Counted from the stretch's first letter, positions 1 to 6,788 are shown. The stretch is DNA of 8,010 nt from Sphingomonadales bacterium (GCA_024636595.1 JAGXGT010000092.1:1-8010), one strand, 5' to 3'. Notes: generated by a model from the letters alone, not told the origin. Numbers and translations are program-made.

Positions 1-682
1 ATAAGAGACAGCCGCTAACCACATCGTCGGTCATCACGGACAATTGGGGATCGATGACGACAAACAACAGGATCGTAGCAAAACCGTTGATCACTGCGGA
101 GAGTTGTGAGGCCGTAACCCGATATTCGGGATTAAGATAACCGGCATATAAGGATCCTACGACACCGACGGTTAGCAGCGCTTGCGCCACAATATTCAGA
201 ACGATAATCGTCATCGAGACGCCGCGCGGCTTGCGCAGGTCGGTGATATGCACTCTCTTGGGGACCGTTACGGTTCTTCCGACATAGCCGATCCCGCCCT
301 TGGTGAAGGCGTGCCAGATCAGGCGAGGCATCGACCGATGTTCATGGAATTGCAGGATCGCGCTGCTAAACCAGCGCTGGACGGTCGGAATGAGCAGCGC
401 ACCGACGATCGTTGCCGCGGTCGCCACCAGCAGAACCAGACGAAAGTCGGTCAGCAATCCTTCGCCAGTGCCATTGGCCAGCCCGTTTTCTATCCGCTTG
501 GCGAGAAACGGGCCGAGGAAGCTGTTCGACAGCCGCGATACGAGAACCAGAATATTGAACAATGCGAAGGAGACCGCAATGCGACCGGTCCGTACCCCGG
601 CAATACGGGCCGAATAGGCCAGCGCCCCGATCAGATGGATGGAGAAGGTCAAACCGCAAATTATAACAAGCTGCTGATCCAT
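1..682 (-). CDS. amj: Lipid II flippase, Amj family (DUF2837), C-terminus beyond window
   Basis: Inner-membrane protein of the Amj family, which in Bacillus subtilis (YdaH) can replace MurJ in flipping lipid II for peptidoglycan synthesis. The first 227 codons are present and the frame is still open at position 1; family members are roughly 260-280 residues, so only the last few dozen residues are missing. Family hallmarks are visible: an N-terminal membrane helix at about residues 5-25 ending in LAYSARIAGVRTG, then SFALFNILVLVSRLSN (about 38-53), the strongest family signature. Further hydrophobic segments lie at about 82-100, 156-180 and 196-211. The start is the ATG at 680-682, with a modest GGAAA eight nucleotides upstream. 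It is divergent from the SLC13 permease across 188 bp. Assignment rests on recalled family similarity. The flippase activity of this copy is inferred, and whether the genome also has murJ cannot be seen. Confidence 0.85.
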   Translation of the reverse strand, partial: MDQQLVIICGLTFSIHLIGALAYSARIAGVRTGRIAVSFALFNILVLVSRLSNSFLGPFLAKRIENGLANGTGEGLLTDFRLVLLVATAATIVGALLIPTVQRWFSSAILQFHEHRSMPRLIWHAFTKGGIGYVGRTVTVPKRVHITDLRKPRGVSMTIIVLNIVAQALLTVGVVGSLYAGYLNPEYRVTASQLSAVINGFATILLFVVIDPQLSVMTDDVVSGCLL

Positions 683-870
683 TGTGTTTTCCGATGTTAA
701 TCGACAGAATCATGTGACTATTGGGCACTGAACGGAAACGCCCATGAACCAAAACTTGCGATAGCCAAACAATAATTTGTACGGCCCCGCGCTTTCTGTC
801 TAGCGCCGGCTCGCACTCCGTTTTAATGCGATTTCCAATATCTAGCGCGCCTCATTGATCGGACCTGTTC
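683..870. promoter_or_regulatory. Divergent intergenic spacer amj / SLC13 permease
   Basis: This 188-bp AT-richer spacer must hold the promoters of both divergent genes. I could not find a convincing -35/-10 pair in either direction. A TGGGC (722-726) / GCCCA (740-744) inverted repeat is the only symmetric element seen, and it is weak. No small ORF with a ribosome binding site was found. Confidence 0.4.
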
Positions 871-2664
871 ATGTTAGCTGTTCTTGCGCCTTATGCCCCT
901 GCCCTCGTTGCCCTCATCCTTCTATTGCTGCTGATTGCTTTTGCTACGGAAATCCGGCCGCCGGAAGTAACCGCCATTGGCGCAGCCGGCCTGCTGCTGG
1001 TCCTTGGTCTGATTTCGACCGACGATATCCTGGCGGCGATGAGCAACCCTGCTCCGCTGACAATTGCCGCGATGTTCATCATTTCCGGAGCCCTCGTCCG
1101 CACCGGGACGCTTGAGGCCTTTGCGCTCAAGGTGACCGGATTGGCCAAGACATCACCGGTGCTCGCGACCGGCTTGCTGCTGGTGGCGATCGCCGCTTTG
1201 TCGGGCTTTACCAACAATACGCCGCTGGTGATGATGATGATCCCGATCGGCATCACTCTTGCGAAGGAGCTTGGCGAGCGACCTTCGAAGATATTGATGC
1301 CGATCTCCTTTGCCGCAATATTGGGCGGCACATGTACGCTGATCGGCACCTCGACCAATATATTGGTCGACGGTGTGGCTCAGAAGAATGGCCTGGAAGG
1401 TTTTTCGATCTTCGAGATCGCGCCGGCCGGTATCGTCGTGGCGTTGGTCGGTGTCGGCTATTTGGCGCTCACACGCCGCTTTCTGCCGGAACGCGACACG
1501 ATGGCCTCGCTGCTCGATGAAGGTCAGACCAAGCGCTTTACGATGTCCGTATTCATCGTCGGCACATCCCCCTATATCGGCCAGATCGCCAGCCAGCTTG
1601 ATTTGTTTCGCAGCGGAGAACGGCGGCTTATTGATGTTATCCGCAATGATGTGCCGATCCGCAAATCGCACAAGGAATATGTGATCCGCGAAGGCGACGT
1701 TCTGGTCATGCACACGGATGAGGCGGATGTGATGACCATTCGCGAGCGCGGAAAGCTGCCGTTGACGAAAAGTGACGACAGCCAACAATTTGTCCCGATG
1801 TCCTCGCACCGGTCGATGCTGGCGGAAATATTGCTGCTTTCTGATGCTCATCTGATCGGACATAGCCTGAAAGAGGCGGCCCTGCCGCAGCGCTACGGCG
1901 TCCATCCGATTGCGATGCACCGAAAGGGCAGCAATCTGACGGAACAATATGACAGCACCAAGCTGCAGGTGGGCGATACGTTGCTGCTGGAGGGCGCGCA
2001 GGCCAATATTCGCCGTCTGGTCGCGGGCGAGAATCTGATGAATGTCAGCGAGCCAAAGACCCGCGGCTACCGGCGGCACAAGGCACCGATCGCGATTGCC
2101 GTTATCTTGGCCGTCGTGCTGGCTGCTTCGTTTGACATCATGCCGATCGCCGGACTGGCCGTGCTCGGTATGGCTGCGGTATTGGTCACCCGCTGCATCG
2201 AGCCGGATGAAGCCTTTGCCTCGGTCGACTGGCGGATCATCGGCCTGATCGTTGCCATGCTGGCAATCGGAACTGCGCTTGAAAATGCCGGACTGGTGGA
2301 GATGCTGGTGGCGGCCGCGACGCCCTGGCTGTCCGGTATCCCTCCGATTTACGCGCTTGCAGCGATCTATCTGCTGAGTCTGATGCTGACCGAACTGGTG
2401 ACCAACAATGCCGTTGCCGTCGTCGTCACACCCATCGCCATACAGCTTGCGATATCGCTGGGTGTTGACCCTCGCCCGTTTGTGGTCGCCGTGATGTTTG
2501 CCGCGAGCGCCAGCTTTCTGACCCCGATTGGCTATCAGACCAATACATTGGTCTATGGCGCGGGTGGCTATCGCTTCCTCGATTTTGCGCGCTATGGATT
2601 GCCACTGACCGCGCTCGTTGCCATTACCTCGATCGTGATCATCCCGATAATCTGGCCGCTGTGA
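871..2664 (+). CDS. SLC13-family (DASS) anion permease with two RCK_C domains
   Basis: Predicted inner-membrane permease of the SLC13/divalent anion:Na+ symporter type, 597 residues, the usual size for the subgroup with inserted TrkA_C/RCK_C domains. It has two membrane halves. The first half carries TNNTP (residues 114-118) and GTSTN (159-163); the second carries TNN (511-513) and PIGYQTNT (552-559). These paired motifs match the two inverted repeats whose helical hairpins bind Na+ and substrate in this family. Between them, about residues 221-296 and 316-392, lie two soluble RCK_C-type modules (each with a hydrophobic strand-rich pattern and a conserved GD before LL or VL), which commonly bind small regulatory ligands. 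Substrate is not readable from sequence: dicarboxylate, sulfate or another anion are all possible. The ATG at 871 is preceded only by a weak GGA, and starting there leaves a complete first helix. It is a single gene, followed by a hairpin at 2665. Confidence 0.93.
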   Translation: MLAVLAPYAPALVALILLLLLIAFATEIRPPEVTAIGAAGLLLVLGLISTDDILAAMSNPAPLTIAAMFIISGALVRTGTLEAFALKVTGLAKTSPVLATGLLLVAIAALSGFTNNTPLVMMMIPIGITLAKELGERPSKILMPISFAAILGGTCTLIGTSTNILVDGVAQKNGLEGFSIFEIAPAGIVVALVGVGYLALTRRFLPERDTMASLLDEGQTKRFTMSVFIVGTSPYIGQIASQLDLFRSGERRLIDVIRNDVPIRKSHKEYVIREGDVLVMHTDEADVMTIRERGKLPLTKSDDSQQFVPMSSHRSMLAEILLLSDAHLIGHSLKEAALPQRYGVHPIAMHRKGSNLTEQYDSTKLQVGDTLLLEGAQANIRRLVAGENLMNVSEPKTRGYRRHKAPIAIAVILAVVLAASFDIMPIAGLAVLGMAAVLVTRCIEPDEAFASVDWRIIGLIVAMLAIGTALENAGLVEMLVAAATPWLSGIPPIYALAAIYLLSLMLTELVTNNAVAVVVTPIAIQLAISLGVDPRPFVVAVMFAASASFLTPIGYQTNTLVYGAGGYRFLDFARYGLPLTALVAITSIVIIPIIWPL

Positions 2665-2685
2665 TCGCCCCCTTGGGGGAAGCGA
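2665..2685 (+). terminator. Probable terminator of the SLC13 permease gene
   Basis: Immediately after the TGA, the arms TCGC-CCCC (2665-2672) and GGGG-AA-GCGA (2676-2685) form an 8-bp stem with a three-base loop and a two-base AA bulge. There is no clean T-run afterwards, only a pyrimidine-rich TTGTCCTCTT, so intrinsic termination is plausible but not certain. Confidence 0.45.
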
Positions 2686-2756
2686 TTGTCCTCTTGCGCT
2701 CGGTTTTGCAGATATTCCTCCTGCGTAGGGAGTGCTCAAGATCCTTAGATCGGCGC

Positions 2757-2822
2757 GACCGGCGCTGGCAGGAGATGGACTCCCGCCTTCGCGGGAGAAC
2801 GATCCAAAGTTCGTGAAAGTTC
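2757..2822. repeat. REP-like intergenic hairpin repeat
   Basis: A perfect 7-bp inverted repeat, CTCCCGC (2780-2786) / GCGGGAG (2791-2797) with loop CTTC, sits between two convergent genes. The element, with its flank GGCAGGAGATGGA and trailing AACGA, resembles a dispersed extragenic repeat common in sphingomonad and other alphaproteobacterial genomes, where it often appears as spurious reading frames containing PAKAGVHLL-like peptides, as it does here on the minus strand. It could also stop transcription from either side. The outer limits are approximate because only one copy is in the window. Confidence 0.65.
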
Positions 2823-2856
2823 GGGCCAATGACGGTTTTCCGAGCGTGCCGATTTT

Positions 2857-3639
2857 TCACTCCTTTTCATCAGAATTATCTTCATTATCAGATACATACA
2901 GCTCGCTTGGGGTAAGTCGTGTGAACTCGGGCGGTCCATCAGCCTGCTCTTCATCGCCAATACGGTCTTGACGCTGCCAGTGTGGCAATTTTCCGTCCAT
3001 GATGTCGGCGATTTCAATCGCGTCATCCAGTTCCTCGGGTGAAAGCAGTTTCTCCGGCTCGGCGGGCGGTTCGGGACCGAGCAGCTTCAGCGCTTCCGCG
3101 ACCGGCATCTGCGCGGGCACGGTCAGCTGCGCCTCCCCATCCGCACTGCCCTGGCGGTGCGCGTTGCAATAGCGGGCGGGCCCATGGGCACGGATCAGGA
3201 ACATCAGCAGACGGTCATTATATTTGCGCTTGGTGTAGATATGATTGCCCTCCTTATCGAGCACCACATCATCAACGCCGTTGATCGCACGATCGAATGC
3301 AATATCGACCAGTCGTCCGGAAGAATTCCCGAGCGCAGCCTCCCAGGCGGCGGCGAAGCCCTCTGCGCCAGGCGCGCGGCGCAGCGTGTAGGCGGAGGAA
3401 TCCGACATGCCGACGCTTTGCGCCGCCGCTATCACTTCACCGGTATCGGCCAGCGCGCCGATAAAGGCCCGCTGCCGCTCCGGCGTCCAGCCATCCTTGC
3501 GGCGTTTGCGCAGGACCGGGACCCAGTCATAGTCGTCAGGGTTGTGACCGTGCCGATCCAAAGGGGTGGATTCTGCATCCGATTCGTTGGGCGATTCGTC
3601 GGAAGCGTCGGGGGTTGGGGAGGTTCTTTTGTCTGTCAT
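2857..3639 (-). CDS. Conserved hypothetical protein with terminase-small-subunit-like HTH
   Basis: A 260-residue soluble protein without signal peptide or membrane segment. Residues 1-45 are acidic and low in complexity. From WTPERQRAFI (51-60) to about residue 105 comes a helical block with the pattern of a helix-turn-helix, including ALADTGEVIAAAQSVGMS, SAYTLRR and a GAEGFAAAW motif. Residues 106-158 form a second conserved-looking block with KRKYNDRLLMFLIRAHGP. The tail (about 160-260) is rich in Pro, Glu and Asp. The HTH block recalls small terminase or phage-type DNA-binding proteins, and relatives seem to occur as chromosomal genes in sphingomonads; no phage genes surround it here. The ATG at 3637-3639 has no good Shine-Dalgarno sequence, and the first later Met is residue 78, inside the HTH. 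DNA binding is inferred and the function is unknown. Confidence 0.8.
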   Translation of the reverse strand: MTDKRTSPTPDASDESPNESDAESTPLDRHGHNPDDYDWVPVLRKRRKDGWTPERQRAFIGALADTGEVIAAAQSVGMSDSSAYTLRRAPGAEGFAAAWEAALGNSSGRLVDIAFDRAINGVDDVVLDKEGNHIYTKRKYNDRLLMFLIRAHGPARYCNAHRQGSADGEAQLTVPAQMPVAEALKLLGPEPPAEPEKLLSPEELDDAIEIADIMDGKLPHWQRQDRIGDEEQADGPPEFTRLTPSELYVSDNEDNSDEKE

Positions 3640-3665
3640 GGGAGACAGAATAACCTATTTGGTTA
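3632..3665. promoter_or_regulatory. Two inverted repeats at the start of the HTH-protein gene
   Basis: TCTGTC (3632-3637) and GACAGA (3644-3649) form a perfect 6-bp inverted repeat with a 6-bp spacer whose left arm includes the start codon of the 260-aa gene. Two bases further upstream, TAACC (3651-3655) and GGTTA (3661-3665) form a second perfect repeat with a 5-bp spacer. They could be operator half-sites, possibly for the protein's own HTH, or an mRNA hairpin over the start codon. Both roles are inferred. Confidence 0.4.
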
Positions 3666-3820
3666 GATGTAGGAAAGCCTTCCAAGAAAAATAATTACGC
3701 TGAAATTACAGAGGGTAATATCGCGCTACAGGATCGACGCCCTACAAAGTGGCGAATGGGTCATGCTTGAAGTGTTGCAACAAATATGTCCCATAAGTTT
3801 TTTGGCACCGGGCTCAGCCG

Positions 3821-3845
3821 GGAACAACCCCAGCCGGACAGCGTT
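3821..3845 (+). promoter_or_regulatory. EcfG-type general stress promoter match
   Basis: GGAAC (3821-3825), exactly 16 bases, then CGTT (3842-3845), matches the alphaproteobacterial EcfG/general-stress sigma consensus. It lies in the gap between the 260-aa gene and DUF1328 and points right, so a transcript would start about position 3855 and run antisense through the DUF1328 gene. No convincing plus-strand gene follows. It may drive an antisense or small RNA, or be a chance match. Confidence 0.4.
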
Positions 3846-3886
3846 ACTGCCAATCCAGCTGTGGTCGAGCTATGGTAGAATTACCG

Positions 3887-4051
3887 TCAGGCTTTGCGCA
3901 TGAAATGTGCAATGGCACCGATGACAAACAAAACAATGAATATCATGAACACGATCTTGGCGATGCCCACTGAAGCGCCGGCTATTCCGCCGAAGCCCAA
4001 GACGCCTGCGATCAGTGCGATTACCAGAAATGCGATGGCTAAACGTAACAT
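3887..4051 (-). CDS. DUF1328 (YtjA-like) small membrane protein
   Basis: A 54-residue hydrophobic protein starting MLRLAIAFLV, with two predicted membrane helices (about residues 4-24 and 31-50) separated by the glycine-rich turn GFGGIAGAS and ending in HFMRKA. This length and layout match the DUF1328/YtjA family of tiny inner-membrane proteins. Their molecular role is unknown, although they are often found among stress-induced genes. A strong AGGAG (4058-4062) lies six bases before the ATG at 4049-4051, which fixes the start. It appears monocistronic: the kup stop is 343 bp upstream. A perfect palindrome (4198-4213) sits in a candidate promoter for it, and an EcfG-like promoter faces it on the other strand. 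The call is confident for family membership; function is not known. Confidence 0.9.
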   Translation of the reverse strand: MLRLAIAFLVIALIAGVLGFGGIAGASVGIAKIVFMIFIVLFVIGAIAHFMRKA

Positions 4052-4394
4052 GTCTCTCTCCTTTGTTTAAAATCGTAATCAAGCTGCTCGACCGGCACGG
4101 GAATTTGGGCGAGTCTCGCATTCTTCAGTCGATCAGGCGTTCTAGCCCAGAGCATTTTTTTTCGACGTACCCCACCTTTAAAACTGCCGCCCACGTATAT
4201 GGTTGCAACCATAATGGCCAAGATCGATAATATTCGGTGACGGCGCGCGAGCAGCGCGGATGAGGGCAAGCGACGGGACGGCATCCCGCTGCGTTTTGGC
4301 GAGATGCACAACGAGCTATAACCAGCCAGAATTGGCGAGATATTGCTGTACCCCTTGAGTCCAGTCTGTGAAGAAATAGGCTGGGTTTGTGGTT
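4052..4394. other. 343-bp intergenic region between kup and DUF1328
   Basis: No supported gene. It contains the AGGAG site of DUF1328 (4058-4062), an eight-base T run (about 4155-4162) without a preceding hairpin, the 16-bp palindrome at 4198-4213, a CGGGA...TCCCG hairpin near 4274-4288 followed by GTTTT, and a 10-bp direct repeat TTGGCGAGAT at 4296-4305 and 4332-4341. No convincing terminator for kup was found. Confidence 0.5.
4194..4221 (-). promoter_or_regulatory. Candidate promoter containing a perfect 16-bp palindromic operator
   Basis: TATGGTTGCAACCATA (4198-4213) is identical to its reverse complement over 16 bases. On the minus strand it falls between TTGGCC (4221-4216, four of six matches to TTGACA) and TATACG (4199-4194, four of six matches to TATAAT), with 16 bases between the hexamers. 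A dimeric repressor there would block a promoter reading towards DUF1328, about 145 bases away. The palindrome is seen directly; the promoter and the regulator are inferred. Confidence 0.45.
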
Positions 4395-6275
4395 CTAAAT
4401 CTCGACCTGAGACCCCAACTCGACCACTCGATTGGGCGGAATTCCGTAGAATAAAGTCGCTCTGCCGGCGTTGCGATTGAGAAAGGAAAAGATCGAATTG
4501 CTGATGCCGCGGATCAGATTTCCGGAGCGCTTGAACGTGATGGTTTCGCGGCCGAGGAAATAGCTGGCTTTGTCAAAATCGAGCTCAAGACCTTTTATCT
4601 TGCAGCGTTTCAGGCGCTGCGGGACATTGATCCGCTCGTTAAAGCCATAGTTGAAGGTCACGCGATAGAAGTCCGGTCCAAGCGTTTCAAGAATGATCTG
4701 GTCTTTTCTCGCGATTTTGGCGGTCGGTCTAATTTCGACGTGCAGCAGCACCACATGTTCGTGCAGGGTTTTGTTGTGCTTGATATGATGGAGCAGTGAT
4801 GTCGGCACGCCTTTGGATAAGGATGTCATGAAAATTGCCGTGCCGGGCGCACGGATGATCGAGCTTTTGGGGAGTCGCTTTACGAAAGCAGCTGCTTCCA
4901 TCTCACCGTGCTTCACTTGTTGCCGCAGTTTTTTCCTGCCTCTCGTCCAAATCGTCATCAAGGTGAAGATAACAACGGCAACGATGGTGGGGAACCAGCC
5001 GCCATCAAAGAATTTCACAATATTCGCGCCGAAATAGGCGAAATCGAGCGGGATGAATATGATCGCCAGGCCAAAAAGCAATGCCTTGTTCCAGCCCCAT
5101 CTGCCCAGAACGAACAAAGTCAGGAAGGTGGTGATCACCATATCCATCGCAATCGCAAGACCGTAAGCGGAGGCCAAGTTTCCGGACGACTGGAAAAGTA
5201 GCACCAGCCCGATGGTTGCGAACAACAACATCCAGTTCACAAACGGAATATAGATCTGGCCGAATTCCTCACCATCGGTCTGAACCACCGCCATGCGGGG
5301 CAATTGGCCGAGTTGCATGGCCTGCCGGGTGAGCGAGAAAACCCCCGAGATGACCGCCTGCGATGCAATGACGGTGGCAATGGTGGCAAGAACGATCAGC
5401 GGGATCAGCGCCCAGTCGGGGGCGAGGTGGAAGAACGGCTGCACAATTTCCTGATTGTCCGAGAGAACCAGCGCACCTTGGCCGAAATAGTTTAGCAGCA
5501 AGGCCGGGAGGACAAGCGCAAACCAGGCCAGCTTGATCGGCTTTACCCCGAAATGTCCCATATCGGCGTATAAGGTCTCGCCCCCCGTGACCACGAGGAA
5601 GACCGTCCCCATCACCAGGAAAGCAGTCCCTGGTTCCGCCAGCATGAAATGGGCCGCCCAAGTAGGGCTGAACGCCACCAGAACGCCCGGTTCCAGCCAG
5701 ATACCGCGCAAACCAAGCAGCGCCAGAGCCAGAAACCAAAGGATCAGGATAGGGCCAAATACCCGCCCGATCTTGGCGGTTCCGTAGCGCTGGATCGAAA
5801 ATAGTCCAATCAATATGCCGATTGTCATCGGGACAACAAAGGGCGTGAAGGCCGAGGTGACCAGCTCGAGCCCCTCCAGGGCGCTGAGCACGGAAATAGC
5901 CGGCGTTATCGCACCATCACCATAGAGCAATGCCGCGCCAAACAGCCCCGCCACCACCAAAATATGGCGCAAACGCGAGGTGCCCGATACCTTGGTCTGC
6001 AATAGCGAAACCAGGGCAATGATGCCCCCCTCGCCTTCATTGTCTGCGCGCATCACCACCAGCAGATATTTTACCGAAATGACAATGATCAGCGACCAGG
6101 TGATCATCGACAACACGCCAAAAATATGGGCTTGCGTGACATCCAGATGGGCCAGGCCCAGGAAGCTCTCGCGGAACGCGTAAAGCGGGCTGGTGCCAAT
6201 ATCGCCGAACACAATTCCCAAGGCGGCCAAGGTCGTTGGCAGGAGCTTTGCAGGCGCTTTTGTTTCATCAATCAT
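4395..6275 (-). CDS. kup: Potassium uptake protein Kup (KUP/HAK/KT family)
   Basis: Inner-membrane K+ importer, thought to be a K+:H+ symporter in this family, which supports K+ acquisition particularly at low pH. Length is 626 residues, against about 622 for E. coli Kup. Residues 1 to about 445 hold the hydrophobic core of roughly twelve helices, and the remainder is the cytosolic domain. Signature segments are FGDIGTSPLY (23-32), MRADNEGEGG (75-84), GDGAITPAIS (119-128) and GGETLYADMGHFG (231-243). Residues D25, D120 and E233 align with D23, E116 and E229, reported as important in E. coli Kup; D120 is the Asp variant. The C-terminus PPNRVVELGSQVEI is the family ending. The start ATG (6273-6275) gives a normal N-terminus, but the Shine-Dalgarno sequence is weak (AGAGAA, rather far upstream). 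A 243-bp gap with hairpins separates it from the same-strand gene upstream, suggesting its own promoter. Confidence 0.97.
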   Translation of the reverse strand: MIDETKAPAKLLPTTLAALGIVFGDIGTSPLYAFRESFLGLAHLDVTQAHIFGVLSMITWSLIIVISVKYLLVVMRADNEGEGGIIALVSLLQTKVSGTSRLRHILVVAGLFGAALLYGDGAITPAISVLSALEGLELVTSAFTPFVVPMTIGILIGLFSIQRYGTAKIGRVFGPILILWFLALALLGLRGIWLEPGVLVAFSPTWAAHFMLAEPGTAFLVMGTVFLVVTGGETLYADMGHFGVKPIKLAWFALVLPALLLNYFGQGALVLSDNQEIVQPFFHLAPDWALIPLIVLATIATVIASQAVISGVFSLTRQAMQLGQLPRMAVVQTDGEEFGQIYIPFVNWMLLFATIGLVLLFQSSGNLASAYGLAIAMDMVITTFLTLFVLGRWGWNKALLFGLAIIFIPLDFAYFGANIVKFFDGGWFPTIVAVVIFTLMTIWTRGRKKLRQQVKHGEMEAAAFVKRLPKSSIIRAPGTAIFMTSLSKGVPTSLLHHIKHNKTLHEHVVLLHVEIRPTAKIARKDQIILETLGPDFYRVTFNYGFNERINVPQRLKRCKIKGLELDFDKASYFLGRETITFKRSGNLIRGISNSIFSFLNRNAGRATLFYGIPPNRVVELGSQVEI

Positions 6276-6518
6276 TCTGGGATTTCTCTATCGAACTCGC
6301 GATCTTTCTCGTGATCGCTCACCACTATCCGAACTCACCGCTTTTCGCAGCGATTAAATTGGGTTCAATCCCCGAAATTGGTTTTTGTCGATGGATTTGC
6401 GGAGGAATTTCCAGCCCCTCGCCATAACACGGTGAGTGCAAATGCCGGAAACCGGATAGGGACAAGGCCGCTGCTGGCGACCCCCTTTCTGGGTTACGGA
6501 AAACACGCATCCAGATGG
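6276..6518 (-). promoter_or_regulatory. kup leader region with competing inverted repeats
   Basis: This 243-bp gap has no supported gene. GATCGC (6313-6318) can pair with GCGATC (6299-6304) across an 8-base loop close to the kup start. Extended as ATCGCT (6314-6319), it can pair instead with AGCGAT (6349-6354). CTCACC occurs twice (6318-6323 and 6333-6338). No clear -35/-10 pair was found. Any regulatory role is inferred. Confidence 0.3.
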
Positions 6519-6788
6519 TCAGCGGTCAAATTCCAGTCCGTTGACCCAGTCCAAAACCGACTTTTCCAGTCTGGAAACATGGTGACCGTGGCTTTCCATA
6601 TCCTCCACGTCTGCTGCCAGTTGCGATTGCAATAGCTCGTATCGGGACAACAGTTCCCGCGCCCTCGCCTGATGGCCGTCATGAAAGCTGTTCTTCAATT
6701 TCAACCGGTCTTGCGCGGCCACAATCCGGTCACGGAGATCCTGCAATTTGCTTCGGTCATTGGCGGTCCAGCTCACCGCTTTATCCAC
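6519..6788 (-). CDS. Small helical (coiled-coil-like) protein, function unknown
   Basis: An 89-residue, hydrophilic, highly charged protein with no membrane segment or signal peptide. Residues 10-82 look almost entirely helical, with heptad-like spacing of Leu, Ile and Val (KLQDLRDRIVAAQDRLKLK, ELLSRYELLQSQLAADV, SRLEKSVLDWVNGL), so a coiled coil or helical hairpin is likely. It starts at a GTG (6786-6788) with GAGG about eight bases upstream (6796-6799), and it overlaps the last 16 bases of the preceding SpoIIAA-like gene in another frame. That arrangement indicates translational coupling and a shared mRNA, hence possibly a partner protein. I do not recognise a family. The alternative, that this is a fortuitous frame, is less likely given the overlap geometry and protein-like composition. 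Confidence 0.7.
   Translation of the reverse strand: MDKAVSWTANDRSKLQDLRDRIVAAQDRLKLKNSFHDGHQARARELLSRYELLQSQLAADVEDMESHGHHVSRLEKSVLDWVNGLEFDR

Noticed and set aside
182..700. A 172-residue plus-strand frame across the Amj gene
   Set aside because: Its composition is Arg/Gln/Asp-rich shadow-type, and the opposite strand encodes an evident membrane protein with the Amj signature.
1153..2829. A 558-residue minus-strand reading frame across the SLC13 permease
   Set aside because: It is the complement of the permease, is rich in Arg, His, Gln and Asp as shadow frames are, and has no family motifs, whereas the plus strand has clear membrane helices and SLC13 motifs.
3872..3973. A 33-residue plus-strand ORF downstream of the EcfG-like promoter
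   Set aside because: No Shine-Dalgarno sequence; it is the complement of the DUF1328 gene and shows no protein-like pattern. An antisense RNA is more plausible than a peptide.
4039..4311. A 90-residue minus-strand reading frame overlapping the DUF1328 start
   Set aside because: It lacks a good ribosome binding site, uses codons unlike its neighbours (ATA, TTA, AGA, AGG), resembles no known protein, and runs over the palindrome and the DUF1328 Shine-Dalgarno sequence.
6359..6374. TTGGG-TTCAATC-CCCGA, which looks like a tRNA T-arm
   Set aside because: No matching acceptor, D or anticodon arm exists upstream at tRNA distances, and no CCA-proximal stem follows.
6276..6518. A c-di-AMP (ydaO-type) riboswitch upstream of kup
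   Set aside because: Hairpins exist, but the conserved ydaO core motifs could not be recognised, and this riboswitch is not expected in alphaproteobacteria.
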